Source of the DNA: Elusimicrobiota bacterium
GTDB taxonomy: Bacteria; Elusimicrobiota; Elusimicrobia; UBA1565; UBA9628
Direction: 5' to 3'
Assembly (NCBI GenBank): GCA_016204945.1
Contig: JACQJQ010000208.1
Coordinates: 1 to 44,665 of the forward strand
Length of the DNA stretch: 44,665 bases
Shown here: in pieces, positions 1 to 9,084 of the stretch
Numbering within the stretch: the first letter of the stretch is position 1
Layout: every line of letters starts with the position of its first letter
Translations under genes and position numbers: made by a program
The notes under the pieces: generated by a model
What the model was told of the DNA's origin: nothing
The model's input: only the letters and a program-made list of their open reading frames with translations
Database searches by the model: none

Positions 1-303
1 CCGCCCTACATGGCGCCCGAGCAGGAGCAGGGGACCGTGCGCCGCGAGTCCGACGTGTACGCCCTGGGCGTCTGCCTCTACGAAATGCTGACCGGCCGCC
101 TGCCTTTCGCGGGCGGGGGGGCGGCCATGCTCTTGGACAAGCTCAACGGAAAGCACGTCCCCCCGAGCCGGCGCAACACGGCCCTGCCGGCGGCCCTCGA
201 CGCGGTCATCGCCCGGGTTCTGTGCCCCGATCCGGAGAAGCGCTACCGCACGCCCTCCGAGTTGGTCGCCGCCTTGGACGCGGTCATCGCCCGGGGCGCG
301 TAG
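1..303 (+). CDS. Ser/Thr protein kinase, C-terminal fragment (5' truncated by window edge)
   Basis: Reads PPYMAPEQEQG...ESDVYALGVCLYEMLTGRLPF from base 1; APE motif and subdomain IX (SDVYALG) of Hanks-type kinases; closely similar to the C-terminus of the next gene. Confidence 0.9.
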   Translation, partial: PPYMAPEQEQGTVRRESDVYALGVCLYEMLTGRLPFAGGGAAMLLDKLNGKHVPPSRRNTALPAALDAVIARVLCPDPEKRYRTPSELVAALDAVIARGA

Positions 304-360
304 GCGCGTTTTAAGCGGTATTTTGAGCCGTTAAAGCTTGGTAAAAACGCTTATCTCGCC

Positions 361-389
361 TTGACAGGACTTCGAGCCCCTTTTACACT
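361..389 (+). promoter_or_regulatory. sigma70-like promoter TTGACA-N17-TACACT
   Basis: TTGACA 361-366, 17-nt spacer, TACACT 384-389; ATG of next gene at 396. Confidence 0.75.
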
Positions 390-395
390 CAAATC

Positions 396-2918
396 ATGAG
401 CCACAGACCCCCTTTCCTGGTTTTAGCCGTGTCCTTGCTGATTATTCCGGTCCTTTGCATTGGATCCGAACCGATTCATGTTCACCCAACCTCGGAAACC
501 GACGACAAATCGACGGCGTCCAGCGCAGATGTCGGGACGGCGGATCAAATCAAGGATGCGCAGCTTTTGGAGCGTTTTAACGTGGATTACCAGGAAAAGC
601 TGAGCGCCGCTCCGCCGCACATGAGAGGGGTAATCACGGAGATCTACAATCTGACCGTCGCCGATATCAGTGGCGACAAGACCCCTGGGTACCGAGCCAA
701 CCAAATAGAAGTTTTCGGCCGCCTGTTGGATATTCACATACGAGAGTACCAGGCGCTGCAGTCGCTGCGCGGGCAACATTTATCCCGAGCGGAGCTCGCG
801 GCGCGCCGGAAACAAATCCGGGCAGAGAGCAGTGAGGCCATGAGCAAGGTGCCGCCGGGACCCGTCATGGATTCTTTTCACAAGAACTATGTCGTGGCGG
901 TCAAGCACCAACGCGACAGGTATCGCGACCAATGGCAGGGCATGCCCAGCCTCCCGGATTCCGGGCACATCGGCGACATGCTCAAGAACGATCCCGGCAA
1001 CGCGGCCACCTGGACGCTGAGCGCGCAGTCGAGGCTCGGCGCCGGCGACCGCTCCGGCGGCCTGGCCGACCTCAACCGCGCGATCGCCAACGGCGGCACG
1101 GCCGACGCCTACGCCCTGCGCGGCGGCCTGCGCCTGGACGACAGGGATTTCGAGGGGGCCTATCAGGACGCGAAGAAGTCCCTCGAACTCAATCCCGGGG
1201 ACAAGGACGCGATGGGCCTGCTCAAGTCGGCGGAGGGGCGCGTCTCCCCGGAGTTCGCGGCCTCGCTCGCCGCCGGCGGCTCGGGCTCGTCCGCTGAGTC
1301 GGGCGCCTCGGGCGACGGGCGCCGCTCGGCGGGCGGGAGTCACGGCAGCGGTCTTCTTCCCTCGGGCATGACGACCGCGGCGGTCCTGGCCTCGGCGCAG
1401 AAGCTCGACGAGGCGCGGCGCGCCATGGCGCTGGGCGATTTCCAGACGGCCGTCGCCTTGGCCCAGCGGGCGCTCGAGCTCAACCCGGGCAACGCCGCGG
1501 CGCACAATCTCCTGGCGGTCCTCTACGCTCGCGCGGGCGACTACCGGAAGGCGATCGCGTCGGCGGATGCGGGCCTCGCCGTCGCGCCGCGCGACGCGAC
1601 CTTGCTCAACAGCAAGGCCTTCGCGGAGAATCGCTTCAAGCGCTACCGCGACGCGCTCGCCAGCGCCAACGCCGCCATCGAGGCCGGCCCGCGCAATCCG
1701 TACGCCTTCGCCAACCGCGCCTACGCCTTCGGCGGCCTGGGCGATCGGGAGTCGATGCTCGCGGACATCAACCGCGCGGCGGCCATGGATCCTCGCTTCC
1801 AGCAGGCGGCCGCGGACGCGGCGTCTCTGCAACTGCCCTCGAACGCGGACGTCCTGTTCCTGTTTCCCGGGGAGAATTCGGCGGGCCCGGCCTCCGATCC
1901 CGCGCGCGGCAGGCGCTTCGGGCTCGTGGTGGGGGCCGGAATCCTGGGCGGCCTGCTCTTGGGGCTCGGCCTGCTCTCGACCGTGCTGGCCCCGCTCAAG
2001 GACTCGGTGGTGTCGGCCTTCACCAAGGCGACGCGCGGCGGGCCGTCCGTCCGCGCCCTCGAGGAGCCGCCCGCCGCCTCGGCTTCCGCGGGCGTGATCC
2101 GGGGCCAGTACGAGATCCTTCGGCAGATCGGCGCGGGCGGCATGGGCATGGTCTACGAGGGCACCGACCGCTCGCTCGGCCGCCGCGTGGCGATCAAGAA
2201 GATGCGCGAGGAGCTGCGCGTCAACCCGCGGGAGCGCGAGCGCTTCGTCATCGAGGCCAAGACCGTGGCCTCCCTGCACCACGCGAACATCGTGGACATC
2301 TACGCGATCGCCGAGGAGGGCGACGACGTCTATCTCGTCTTCGAGTACGTCGACGGCAAGACCGTGCACGACCTGGTGCAGTCGCGGGGGCGGCTCGCGC
2401 CGGCGGAGGCGCTGCGCGTGGCGTCGGCCATCGGCGAGGCGCTCGCCTACGCCCACTCGCGCGGGGTGGTCCACCGCGACATGAAGCCCTCGAACGTGAT
2501 GCTGAACGGCGAGGGCCAGGTCAAGGTCATGGACTTCGGCATCGCGCGCATGGCCAAGGACGCGCTGACGCGCTACTCGATGACGAACACCGTCGTCGGC
2601 ACGCCGCCCTATATGGCGCCGGAGCAGGAGCAGGGCGTGGTGCGCAAGGAGTCGGACGTGTACTCGCTGGCGATCTGCGCCTATGAGATGCTCACGGGCA
2701 AGCTGCCGTTCATCGGCATCGGCGCGGGGATGCTCATGAACAAGATCAACATGAGCTACATACCGCCCTCGCGCGCGATCGCCGGCCTGCCCGAGGCGCT
2801 CGACGAGGTCTTTCTCAAGGCCTTCAAGGCCGACCCCGATCAGCGCTACCGCGCGCCACAGGAGTTCGTGGCGGCGTTCGGGGCGGCCCTGGGCGGCGCT
2901 CGGGCCAAGAGCGGTTGA
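396..2918 (+). CDS. Signal peptide/TPR domain/TM/cytoplasmic Hanks-type Ser/Thr kinase
   Basis: N-terminal signal (FLVLAVSLLIIPVLCIGS), TPR-like repeats (e.g. ALELNPGNAAAHNLLAVLYARAGDYRKAIASADAGL), TM FGLVVGAGILGGLLLGLGLLSTVLAP, kinase GAGGMG / AIKK / HRDMKPSN / DFG / APE. Confidence 0.93.
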   Translation: MSHRPPFLVLAVSLLIIPVLCIGSEPIHVHPTSETDDKSTASSADVGTADQIKDAQLLERFNVDYQEKLSAAPPHMRGVITEIYNLTVADISGDKTPGYRANQIEVFGRLLDIHIREYQALQSLRGQHLSRAELAARRKQIRAESSEAMSKVPPGPVMDSFHKNYVVAVKHQRDRYRDQWQGMPSLPDSGHIGDMLKNDPGNAATWTLSAQSRLGAGDRSGGLADLNRAIANGGTADAYALRGGLRLDDRDFEGAYQDAKKSLELNPGDKDAMGLLKSAEGRVSPEFAASLAAGGSGSSAESGASGDGRRSAGGSHGSGLLPSGMTTAAVLASAQKLDEARRAMALGDFQTAVALAQRALELNPGNAAAHNLLAVLYARAGDYRKAIASADAGLAVAPRDATLLNSKAFAENRFKRYRDALASANAAIEAGPRNPYAFANRAYAFGGLGDRESMLADINRAAAMDPRFQQAAADAASLQLPSNADVLFLFPGENSAGPASDPARGRRFGLVVGAGILGGLLLGLGLLSTVLAPLKDSVVSAFTKATRGGPSVRALEEPPAASASAGVIRGQYEILRQIGAGGMGMVYEGTDRSLGRRVAIKKMREELRVNPRERERFVIEAKTVASLHHANIVDIYAIAEEGDDVYLVFEYVDGKTVHDLVQSRGRLAPAEALRVASAIGEALAYAHSRGVVHRDMKPSNVMLNGEGQVKVMDFGIARMAKDALTRYSMTNTVVGTPPYMAPEQEQGVVRKESDVYSLAICAYEMLTGKLPFIGIGAGMLMNKINMSYIPPSRAIAGLPEALDEVFLKAFKADPDQRYRAPQEFVAAFGAALGGARAKSG

Positions 2919-2922
2919 CGAC

Positions 2923-3915
2923 GTGATGATCGGTCGATTTGTCCTCGCCGTCCTGCTGACCCTTGCCGCGGGCCGCGCCCGCTCGGAGGTTTCCGAGGAC
3001 GCCGAGCGGGGGCGCCGCGGGGTCGCCGGGACCATCGGCGGCGTCGCGGGCAGGCTCGCGTCCGGGGACGTTCCCGGCATCTACTCCGAGCGGGCGCCCG
3101 CGCAGGCGGCCGGCGGCGTCTACGCGGGCGGCGGGTCCGCCCTCGCTCCCGCGCCCGAGATTTCTGTTCCGATTCCCCAAGCCGCGCCGTCCGAGGTCCC
3201 GGTTCCGTTCGCGGAAGACGCGGACGGCCGGCGGAGACACGTCGATGCGATTCTCGGCCTCGTTCGGGGCAACGGCGCGAGCGCGGAGGCCGTCGCCAAC
3301 GCCAAGGCGGTGCTGGAGGGCATGCTGGGCCGCGCCGCTCCCGACGTCCTCCAACGCCTCGCCGGCAACCTGGCGACCGTGGATATCATCCCCAAAGACG
3401 GGAAATTGACCGACCTGCCGGCCTTCCGCTACCTCAAAGGCCGATACACCATGGACGCGCGGGCCTGGGATCAACTGCGCGGCATGGGCTGGACCACCCA
3501 CGACGTCAAGGGTTCCTGCGCTTTCGGGGAAGAGAACATGGTGGGAGGCGGAGGGAGGCAGTTCCCGCGCTATCACCTGCTTCTCCACGAGTTCGGCCAC
3601 ACGGTGCATCGCGGGGGCCTTGCTTATGCGAGCAGCGAGGACAAGGTCCTTGATCGGCTCGGCGTTCGGGGGATCAAGGCGCCGACGGTGGAGGACGTCA
3701 AGGCCGTCTATGTCGAGAGCATGAAGCGCGGGAGCAAGACGGCGCTCGGCGCCTACGCGGATTCCAACGAGGGGGAGATGTTCGCCCAGGGAACCGCGGC
3801 TTTTTTCGACCGGGGCCTGTTTGGCGAGGACGCGGAATTTCTCAGAAAGAAGAACGAGAGGCTCTACGAGCTTCTCCGGGCGATCTACGGCGCGCCGAAG
3901 AGCTTGAAGCCATGA
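2923..3915 (+). CDS. Secreted HExxH-motif (putative zinc metallopeptidase-like) protein
   Basis: N-terminal hydrophobic signal; LLLHEFGHTVHRGG (HEFGH encoded at 3586-3600); 4 nt after the kinase stop. Confidence 0.6.
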   Translation: MMIGRFVLAVLLTLAAGRARSEVSEDAERGRRGVAGTIGGVAGRLASGDVPGIYSERAPAQAAGGVYAGGGSALAPAPEISVPIPQAAPSEVPVPFAEDADGRRRHVDAILGLVRGNGASAEAVANAKAVLEGMLGRAAPDVLQRLAGNLATVDIIPKDGKLTDLPAFRYLKGRYTMDARAWDQLRGMGWTTHDVKGSCAFGEENMVGGGGRQFPRYHLLLHEFGHTVHRGGLAYASSEDKVLDRLGVRGIKAPTVEDVKAVYVESMKRGSKTALGAYADSNEGEMFAQGTAAFFDRGLFGEDAEFLRKKNERLYELLRAIYGAPKSLKP

Positions 3916-4235
3916 AGCCCTGGATGGGACTCGCCGTTCTCGTGTTTTTATCCGCCTGCTCCAAATCCGGAACCATGGAGCCCGGCTCGGCCTGGGACGT
4001 CTTCAAGGGCGACAAGAAGGTGCTCGTGATCAAAAATCAGCCGGGCCCCATTCTCAGCACCGCGATCCTGCCACCCGGGGCCGAGCCCGTTCGGCATCGC
4101 TTCATCACGGCCACGGCGGAGGACCCCTTCGAAGAGCACGTCCTGGGGGAACTGTTGGGACAATCCCGAGACTTCGCGCAGTTCGTTTCCCTCCTCGAGC
4201 GGAAAGGCTATCGCTTGGCAAGGCATGAGCCGTAG
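3912..4235 (+). CDS. Small lipoprotein of unknown function
   Basis: MKPWMGLAVLVFLSACSKSG lipobox LSAC; ATGA overlap with upstream gene. Confidence 0.7.
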   Translation: MKPWMGLAVLVFLSACSKSGTMEPGSAWDVFKGDKKVLVIKNQPGPILSTAILPPGAEPVRHRFITATAEDPFEEHVLGELLGQSRDFAQFVSLLERKGYRLARHEP

Positions 4236-5982
4236 GTATTGCGCGCCGCTGCTCGCGCTCCTGGCCTTCGCCGCGTCCGCCAATGCCCGGGCGAAGAATC
4301 CGGACGTTTACACGCATTTGACGATCGCCGACGCCGACAGCCTGGATCCGGACTGGGCTTACGACAACCCCAGCAGCCTGGCGATCCAAAACATCTACGA
4401 CGCTCTCTTCGAGTTCGAAAAGGGCTCGACGGAAAGGCTGCTTCCGGTCATCGCCGCGCGGGTGCCGTCGCGGCGCAACGGGCTTCTCTCGGCCGACGGC
4501 CGCACCTACACCATCCCCATCCGCAAAGGCGTGAAATTCCATGACGGAACCCCGTTGACGGCCGAGGACGTCCGCTACTCCTTGCTGCGCTTCCTGCTCA
4601 CGGACCGCGTCGCGGGGCCGTCCGCGCTCCTGCTCGAGCCGCTGTTGGGCTATATTTCGACTCGAGACGGGAAGGGGGTTTTGAAGCCGAGCGCCTTCAA
4701 GGACGCGGAAAAAGCCGTTTCCGTCGATGGAGACAGCGTGGTCCTGCGCCTGCCCCGTCCGTTCGCGCCTTTGCCGGCGATTTTATGCTCCTACGCCCAG
4801 ATCGTGTCGAAATCGTGGGCGGTCAAACACGGCGCCTGGGATGGAAGCGAAGCGAGCTGGGCTAAATTCAACAATCCCGATAAGGGGGACACTCCGTTTC
4901 ATGCCGCGGCCAACGGCAGCGGGCCCTTCAAGCTCGAGCGCTGGGACCGCAAGACCAAGGAGCTGATCTTGACGCGCAACGCCGCTTATTGGAGGTCTCC
5001 GGCGAAGCTGCGCACCGTCGCGATCCGAGCCATCACCGAGTTCGGCACGCGCAAGCTCATGCTGGCGGCCGGCGACGCCGACAGCATCAACGCCGAGCGG
5101 CCGGCGCTGAGCCAGCTGCAGGGCCTTCCCGGCGTCGAGATCATCGACGATTTGCCCACGCTGGAGATGCGGCCGGTCGTGTTCTTCGCCTTCGTCATCA
5201 ATCCGACCGCCAATCCGTATGTCGGATCGGGCCGCCTGGACGGCGACGGCATTCCGGCGGACTTTTTCGCGGATAAGGATGTCCGCAAAGGCTTCGCCTA
5301 CGCTTTCGACTATAAGGGCTACATCCAGGACGTGTTTCGCGGCAAGGGAACCCAGGCCACCGGCTGCATTCCGGCGGCGCTTCCCGGTCACAACGCCAAG
5401 CAGGAGACTTACACGTACGATCTGAAAAAGGCGGAGGCGCACTTCCGCAAGGCCCGGGGAGGGCAGGTCTGGGAGAAGGGCTTTCGATTCTCGTTGGCGT
5501 ATCAATCCGGCAACATTCCCAGCCAGGCCTTGGGGCAGATTCTCAAGCGCAGCGTGGAGAAGCTCAATCCGAAGTTCCGCGTGGACTTGAGGCCGATGGA
5601 TTGGCCCGCGATGCTCGACGCCGCCAACGCGGGCAAGCTGCCGCTGTCCGTCATGGGCTGGGGCGCGGACTACCCCGATCCGCACAACTTCGCCTTCAAC
5701 TTCATGCATTCGAAAGGATCTTTTTCGTCCGTCCTGAAGTACGCCAATGCGAAGGCGGACGAGCTCGTCGAGGCCGCCGTGGCGGCGGCGAACATCGTCA
5801 AACGCAAGGAGCTCTACGCCCGGCTACAGGCGCTGGAGTTCGAGGATGTCCCGCACTTCGTGGTGGTCGATTCGGTCCGTTTCCGCGCGCAGCGCAGCTG
5901 GGTGAAAGGCTGGAAGTTCGGCCCGGTCGATCCGGACGCGCCCTACGGCGGTTTCTTCCGCGAGCTGTCGAAGACGGAGTAG
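4225..5982 (+). CDS. ABC transporter substrate-binding protein, peptide/oligopeptide type (SBP_bac_5-like)
   Basis: Signal peptide; SLDPDWAYDNPSSLAIQNIYDALFEF, KFHDGTPLTAEDVRYSL, ADYPDPHNF: DppA/OppA family hallmarks. Confidence 0.92.
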   Translation: MSRRYCAPLLALLAFAASANARAKNPDVYTHLTIADADSLDPDWAYDNPSSLAIQNIYDALFEFEKGSTERLLPVIAARVPSRRNGLLSADGRTYTIPIRKGVKFHDGTPLTAEDVRYSLLRFLLTDRVAGPSALLLEPLLGYISTRDGKGVLKPSAFKDAEKAVSVDGDSVVLRLPRPFAPLPAILCSYAQIVSKSWAVKHGAWDGSEASWAKFNNPDKGDTPFHAAANGSGPFKLERWDRKTKELILTRNAAYWRSPAKLRTVAIRAITEFGTRKLMLAAGDADSINAERPALSQLQGLPGVEIIDDLPTLEMRPVVFFAFVINPTANPYVGSGRLDGDGIPADFFADKDVRKGFAYAFDYKGYIQDVFRGKGTQATGCIPAALPGHNAKQETYTYDLKKAEAHFRKARGGQVWEKGFRFSLAYQSGNIPSQALGQILKRSVEKLNPKFRVDLRPMDWPAMLDAANAGKLPLSVMGWGADYPDPHNFAFNFMHSKGSFSSVLKYANAKADELVEAAVAAANIVKRKELYARLQALEFEDVPHFVVVDSVRFRAQRSWVKGWKFGPVDPDAPYGGFFRELSKTE

Positions 5983-5985
5983 GCC

Positions 5986-6014
5986 TTGCTGCCGGCCCGG
6001 CGGCCTGTTATACT
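5986..6014 (+). promoter_or_regulatory. tmRNA promoter TTGCTG-N17-TATACT
   Basis: TTGCTG 5986-5991, 17-nt spacer, TATACT 6009-6014; predicted +1 falls at or next to the tmRNA 5' end (6023). Confidence 0.75.
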
Positions 6015-6022
6015 AGCTCGTC

Positions 6023-6377
6023 GGGGGTGATCTAGCTTCGACAAGCGTCGTTGAGCCGTCGGCCGCAGGCACGGGTTGGTCAGGGCCCGTTAAAAACCGG
6101 ACCAAACAACAACTGCCAACACTCAGTTGGCTTGGGCTACCGCCTAAACCGCGGTGAGCACACGCTGGTCCTTGACGCCTGCTAGAGGGTCGCCAGTGTA
6201 ATGAGCAGGATGCGGTCCTTCCCCGTTATTCCGTGGGCGGGGGGCCTAAGACCGAACGGAGTTAGCCCGGGGAGCACGCGTCCATCGGTTTTCCCCGGGC
6301 GAAACCAAGGATGGGCTAAGCCTGTAGTGGTCTCGGTCGGCGACGTTTGGACGCGGGTGCAAATCCCGCCACCTCCA
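6023..6377 (+). ncRNA. ssrA: tmRNA (transfer-messenger RNA)
   Basis: 5' GGGGGTGATCTAGCTTCGAC; acceptor stem GGGGGTG (6023-6029) pairs with CACCTCC (6370-6376, one G-U); 3' GGACGCGGGTGCAAATCCCGCCACCTCCA; tag ORF GCC AAC ACT CAG TTG GCT TGG GCT ACC GCC TAA (6115-6147) with the stop in the loop of a hairpin (GCTACCGC/GCGGTGAGC). Confidence 0.95.
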
Positions 6378-6385
6378 CCGTTTTA

Positions 6386-7698
6386 ATGGGCGACTCGCAT
6401 TCGAGAGCGGTGACTCTGCTTGGGTCGTACGGGCTCTTCGCGGGGCTGGCGCTGCTCGTCGTGGCCCGCCCCGAGCTCGGCCCCGGGGTCGTCTCCGCCT
6501 GCGGCCTGTGCCTGCTGTGGTCGGATTTGCGGCGGGACGGCGAATCCCCGATCGTCCTCACCTTCCTGGCCACCGTCGTCGCCGTCGTGCTGATGCTCCG
6601 CTCGGACGGCGCCCGCCCGCTTCTCGCGGCCGGCCTTGGCGGCCTCTGGCTCCTGGCCGGAGCGCAGGCCGCGCACCGCGGCCGGCAGTTCGCCGACGAG
6701 CGCGAGACCCTGCTCGAGCAGATGAACCTGCAGGACGGCATCCGCGACGACGAGCGCGACCTGAAGTACTACCGCTCGTACGAGGAGACGGTCGCCGTGG
6801 ACACGCGGCTGCGCCGCGACCTGTCCGACGCGGCCAAGAGCCTGTCGGGCACGCTCGACGGCCACGAGGTTCAGGCGCGCCTGATCACGATCCTATCCGA
6901 GCGCTTTCCGTCCGCGCGCGTGTCCGTCGTGGGCGGCGCGGGCGAGGACCCCCTGCTGCTCGCCGCCCAGCGCCGCCGCGGGCCCATCCTGATCAAGGAC
7001 GCGCGCGCGGAGGCGCAGATCGTTCCGGGCGCGCGCTTCGCCTCGGGGGTGGCGATCCCGCTCAAGGTGATGCGCGAGGCAGCGGGCTTCGTCAAGCTCG
7101 AGAGCGACGCGCCGGGCGCGTTCGGCCCCGACGAGGTCCGCGCCGCGGACCTGTTCGCGACGATGGCCTCGCTCTCGCTCGAGAACATCCGTCTCTACGA
7201 GAGCGTCCATCGCCAGGCGACGCACGACGCGCTGACCCAGCTGCACAGCCACCGCGCGTTCCAGCAGCGCCTGCAGGAGGAGGTGCTGCGCTCGGGCCGC
7301 AGCCAGACGCCGCTGGCCCTGATCATGCTCGACGTGGATCATTTCAAGCGCTACAACGACCAGTTCGGCCACCAGGCCGGCGACCAGCTTCTGCGCACTC
7401 TGTCCGCGATCCTGGCCTCGTTCGCGCGGCCGGTGGATTTCGCCGCGCGCTACGGAGGCGAGGAGTTCGCGCTGATCCTGCCCAATTTCGTGCGTTCGGA
7501 GGCCGTCCAGCTCGCGGAGCGCGTCCGCGCGCGCATCGCCGAGGAGCCCTTCGTCTTCAACGGAGCGCCGACGCGGGCGACGGCGAGCCTCGGCGTGGCG
7601 GCGTTCCCGACCGACGCGACCACGGCGTCCCAGATCGTGCGCGTGGCGGACGAGCGTCTGTACCGCGCCAAGCACGGCGGCCGCAACCAGGTCGTCGG

Positions 7699-7702
<4 letters not shown>
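6386..7702 (+). CDS. Membrane-anchored GAF-like + GGDEF diguanylate cyclase
   Basis: N-terminal TM segments; RYGGEEFALILP active site; RPVD I-site five residues upstream of GGEEF. ORF track start (6347) lies inside tmRNA, so ATG 6386 preferred. Confidence 0.9.
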
Positions 7703-9003
<1,301 letters not shown>

Positions 9004-9016
9004 CCGGCGCGGGGCC

Positions 9017-9045
9017 TTGACGAATCCGCCCGGCGGACTGATAAT
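9017..9045 (+). promoter_or_regulatory. sigma70-like promoter TTGACG-N17-GATAAT
   Basis: TTGACG 9017-9022, 17 nt, GATAAT 9040-9045; followed by a leader with SD-like AAGGAG before ATG 9085. Confidence 0.65.
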
Positions 9046-9084
9046 ACCGGTGATGCCGCCGCCCCGCGCATCAAGGAGCCTCTC

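Noticed and set aside
305-353. AT-richer region with GCGTTTT...AAAACGC inverted repeat after the first kinase
   Set aside because: Arms are 7 bp with a long spacer and no clear U-tract; insufficient to call a terminator
780-3080. 766-aa minus-strand ORF opposite the kinase gene
   Set aside because: High-GC antisense shadow ORF; composition Arg/Ala/Gly-rich with no motifs, while the sense strand has complete kinase motifs
6201-6386. 61-aa ORF 6201..6386
   Set aside because: Lies wholly inside the tmRNA and its 3' flank
6508-7698. N-terminal 397 residues of the 831-aa ORF 6508..9003
   Set aside because: Shadow frame over the first GGDEF gene; real gene starts at ATG 7699
9053-9084. ATG at 9053 just after the sppA promoter
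   Set aside because: Out of frame with sppA; ATG 9085 has an SD-like AAGGAG upstream
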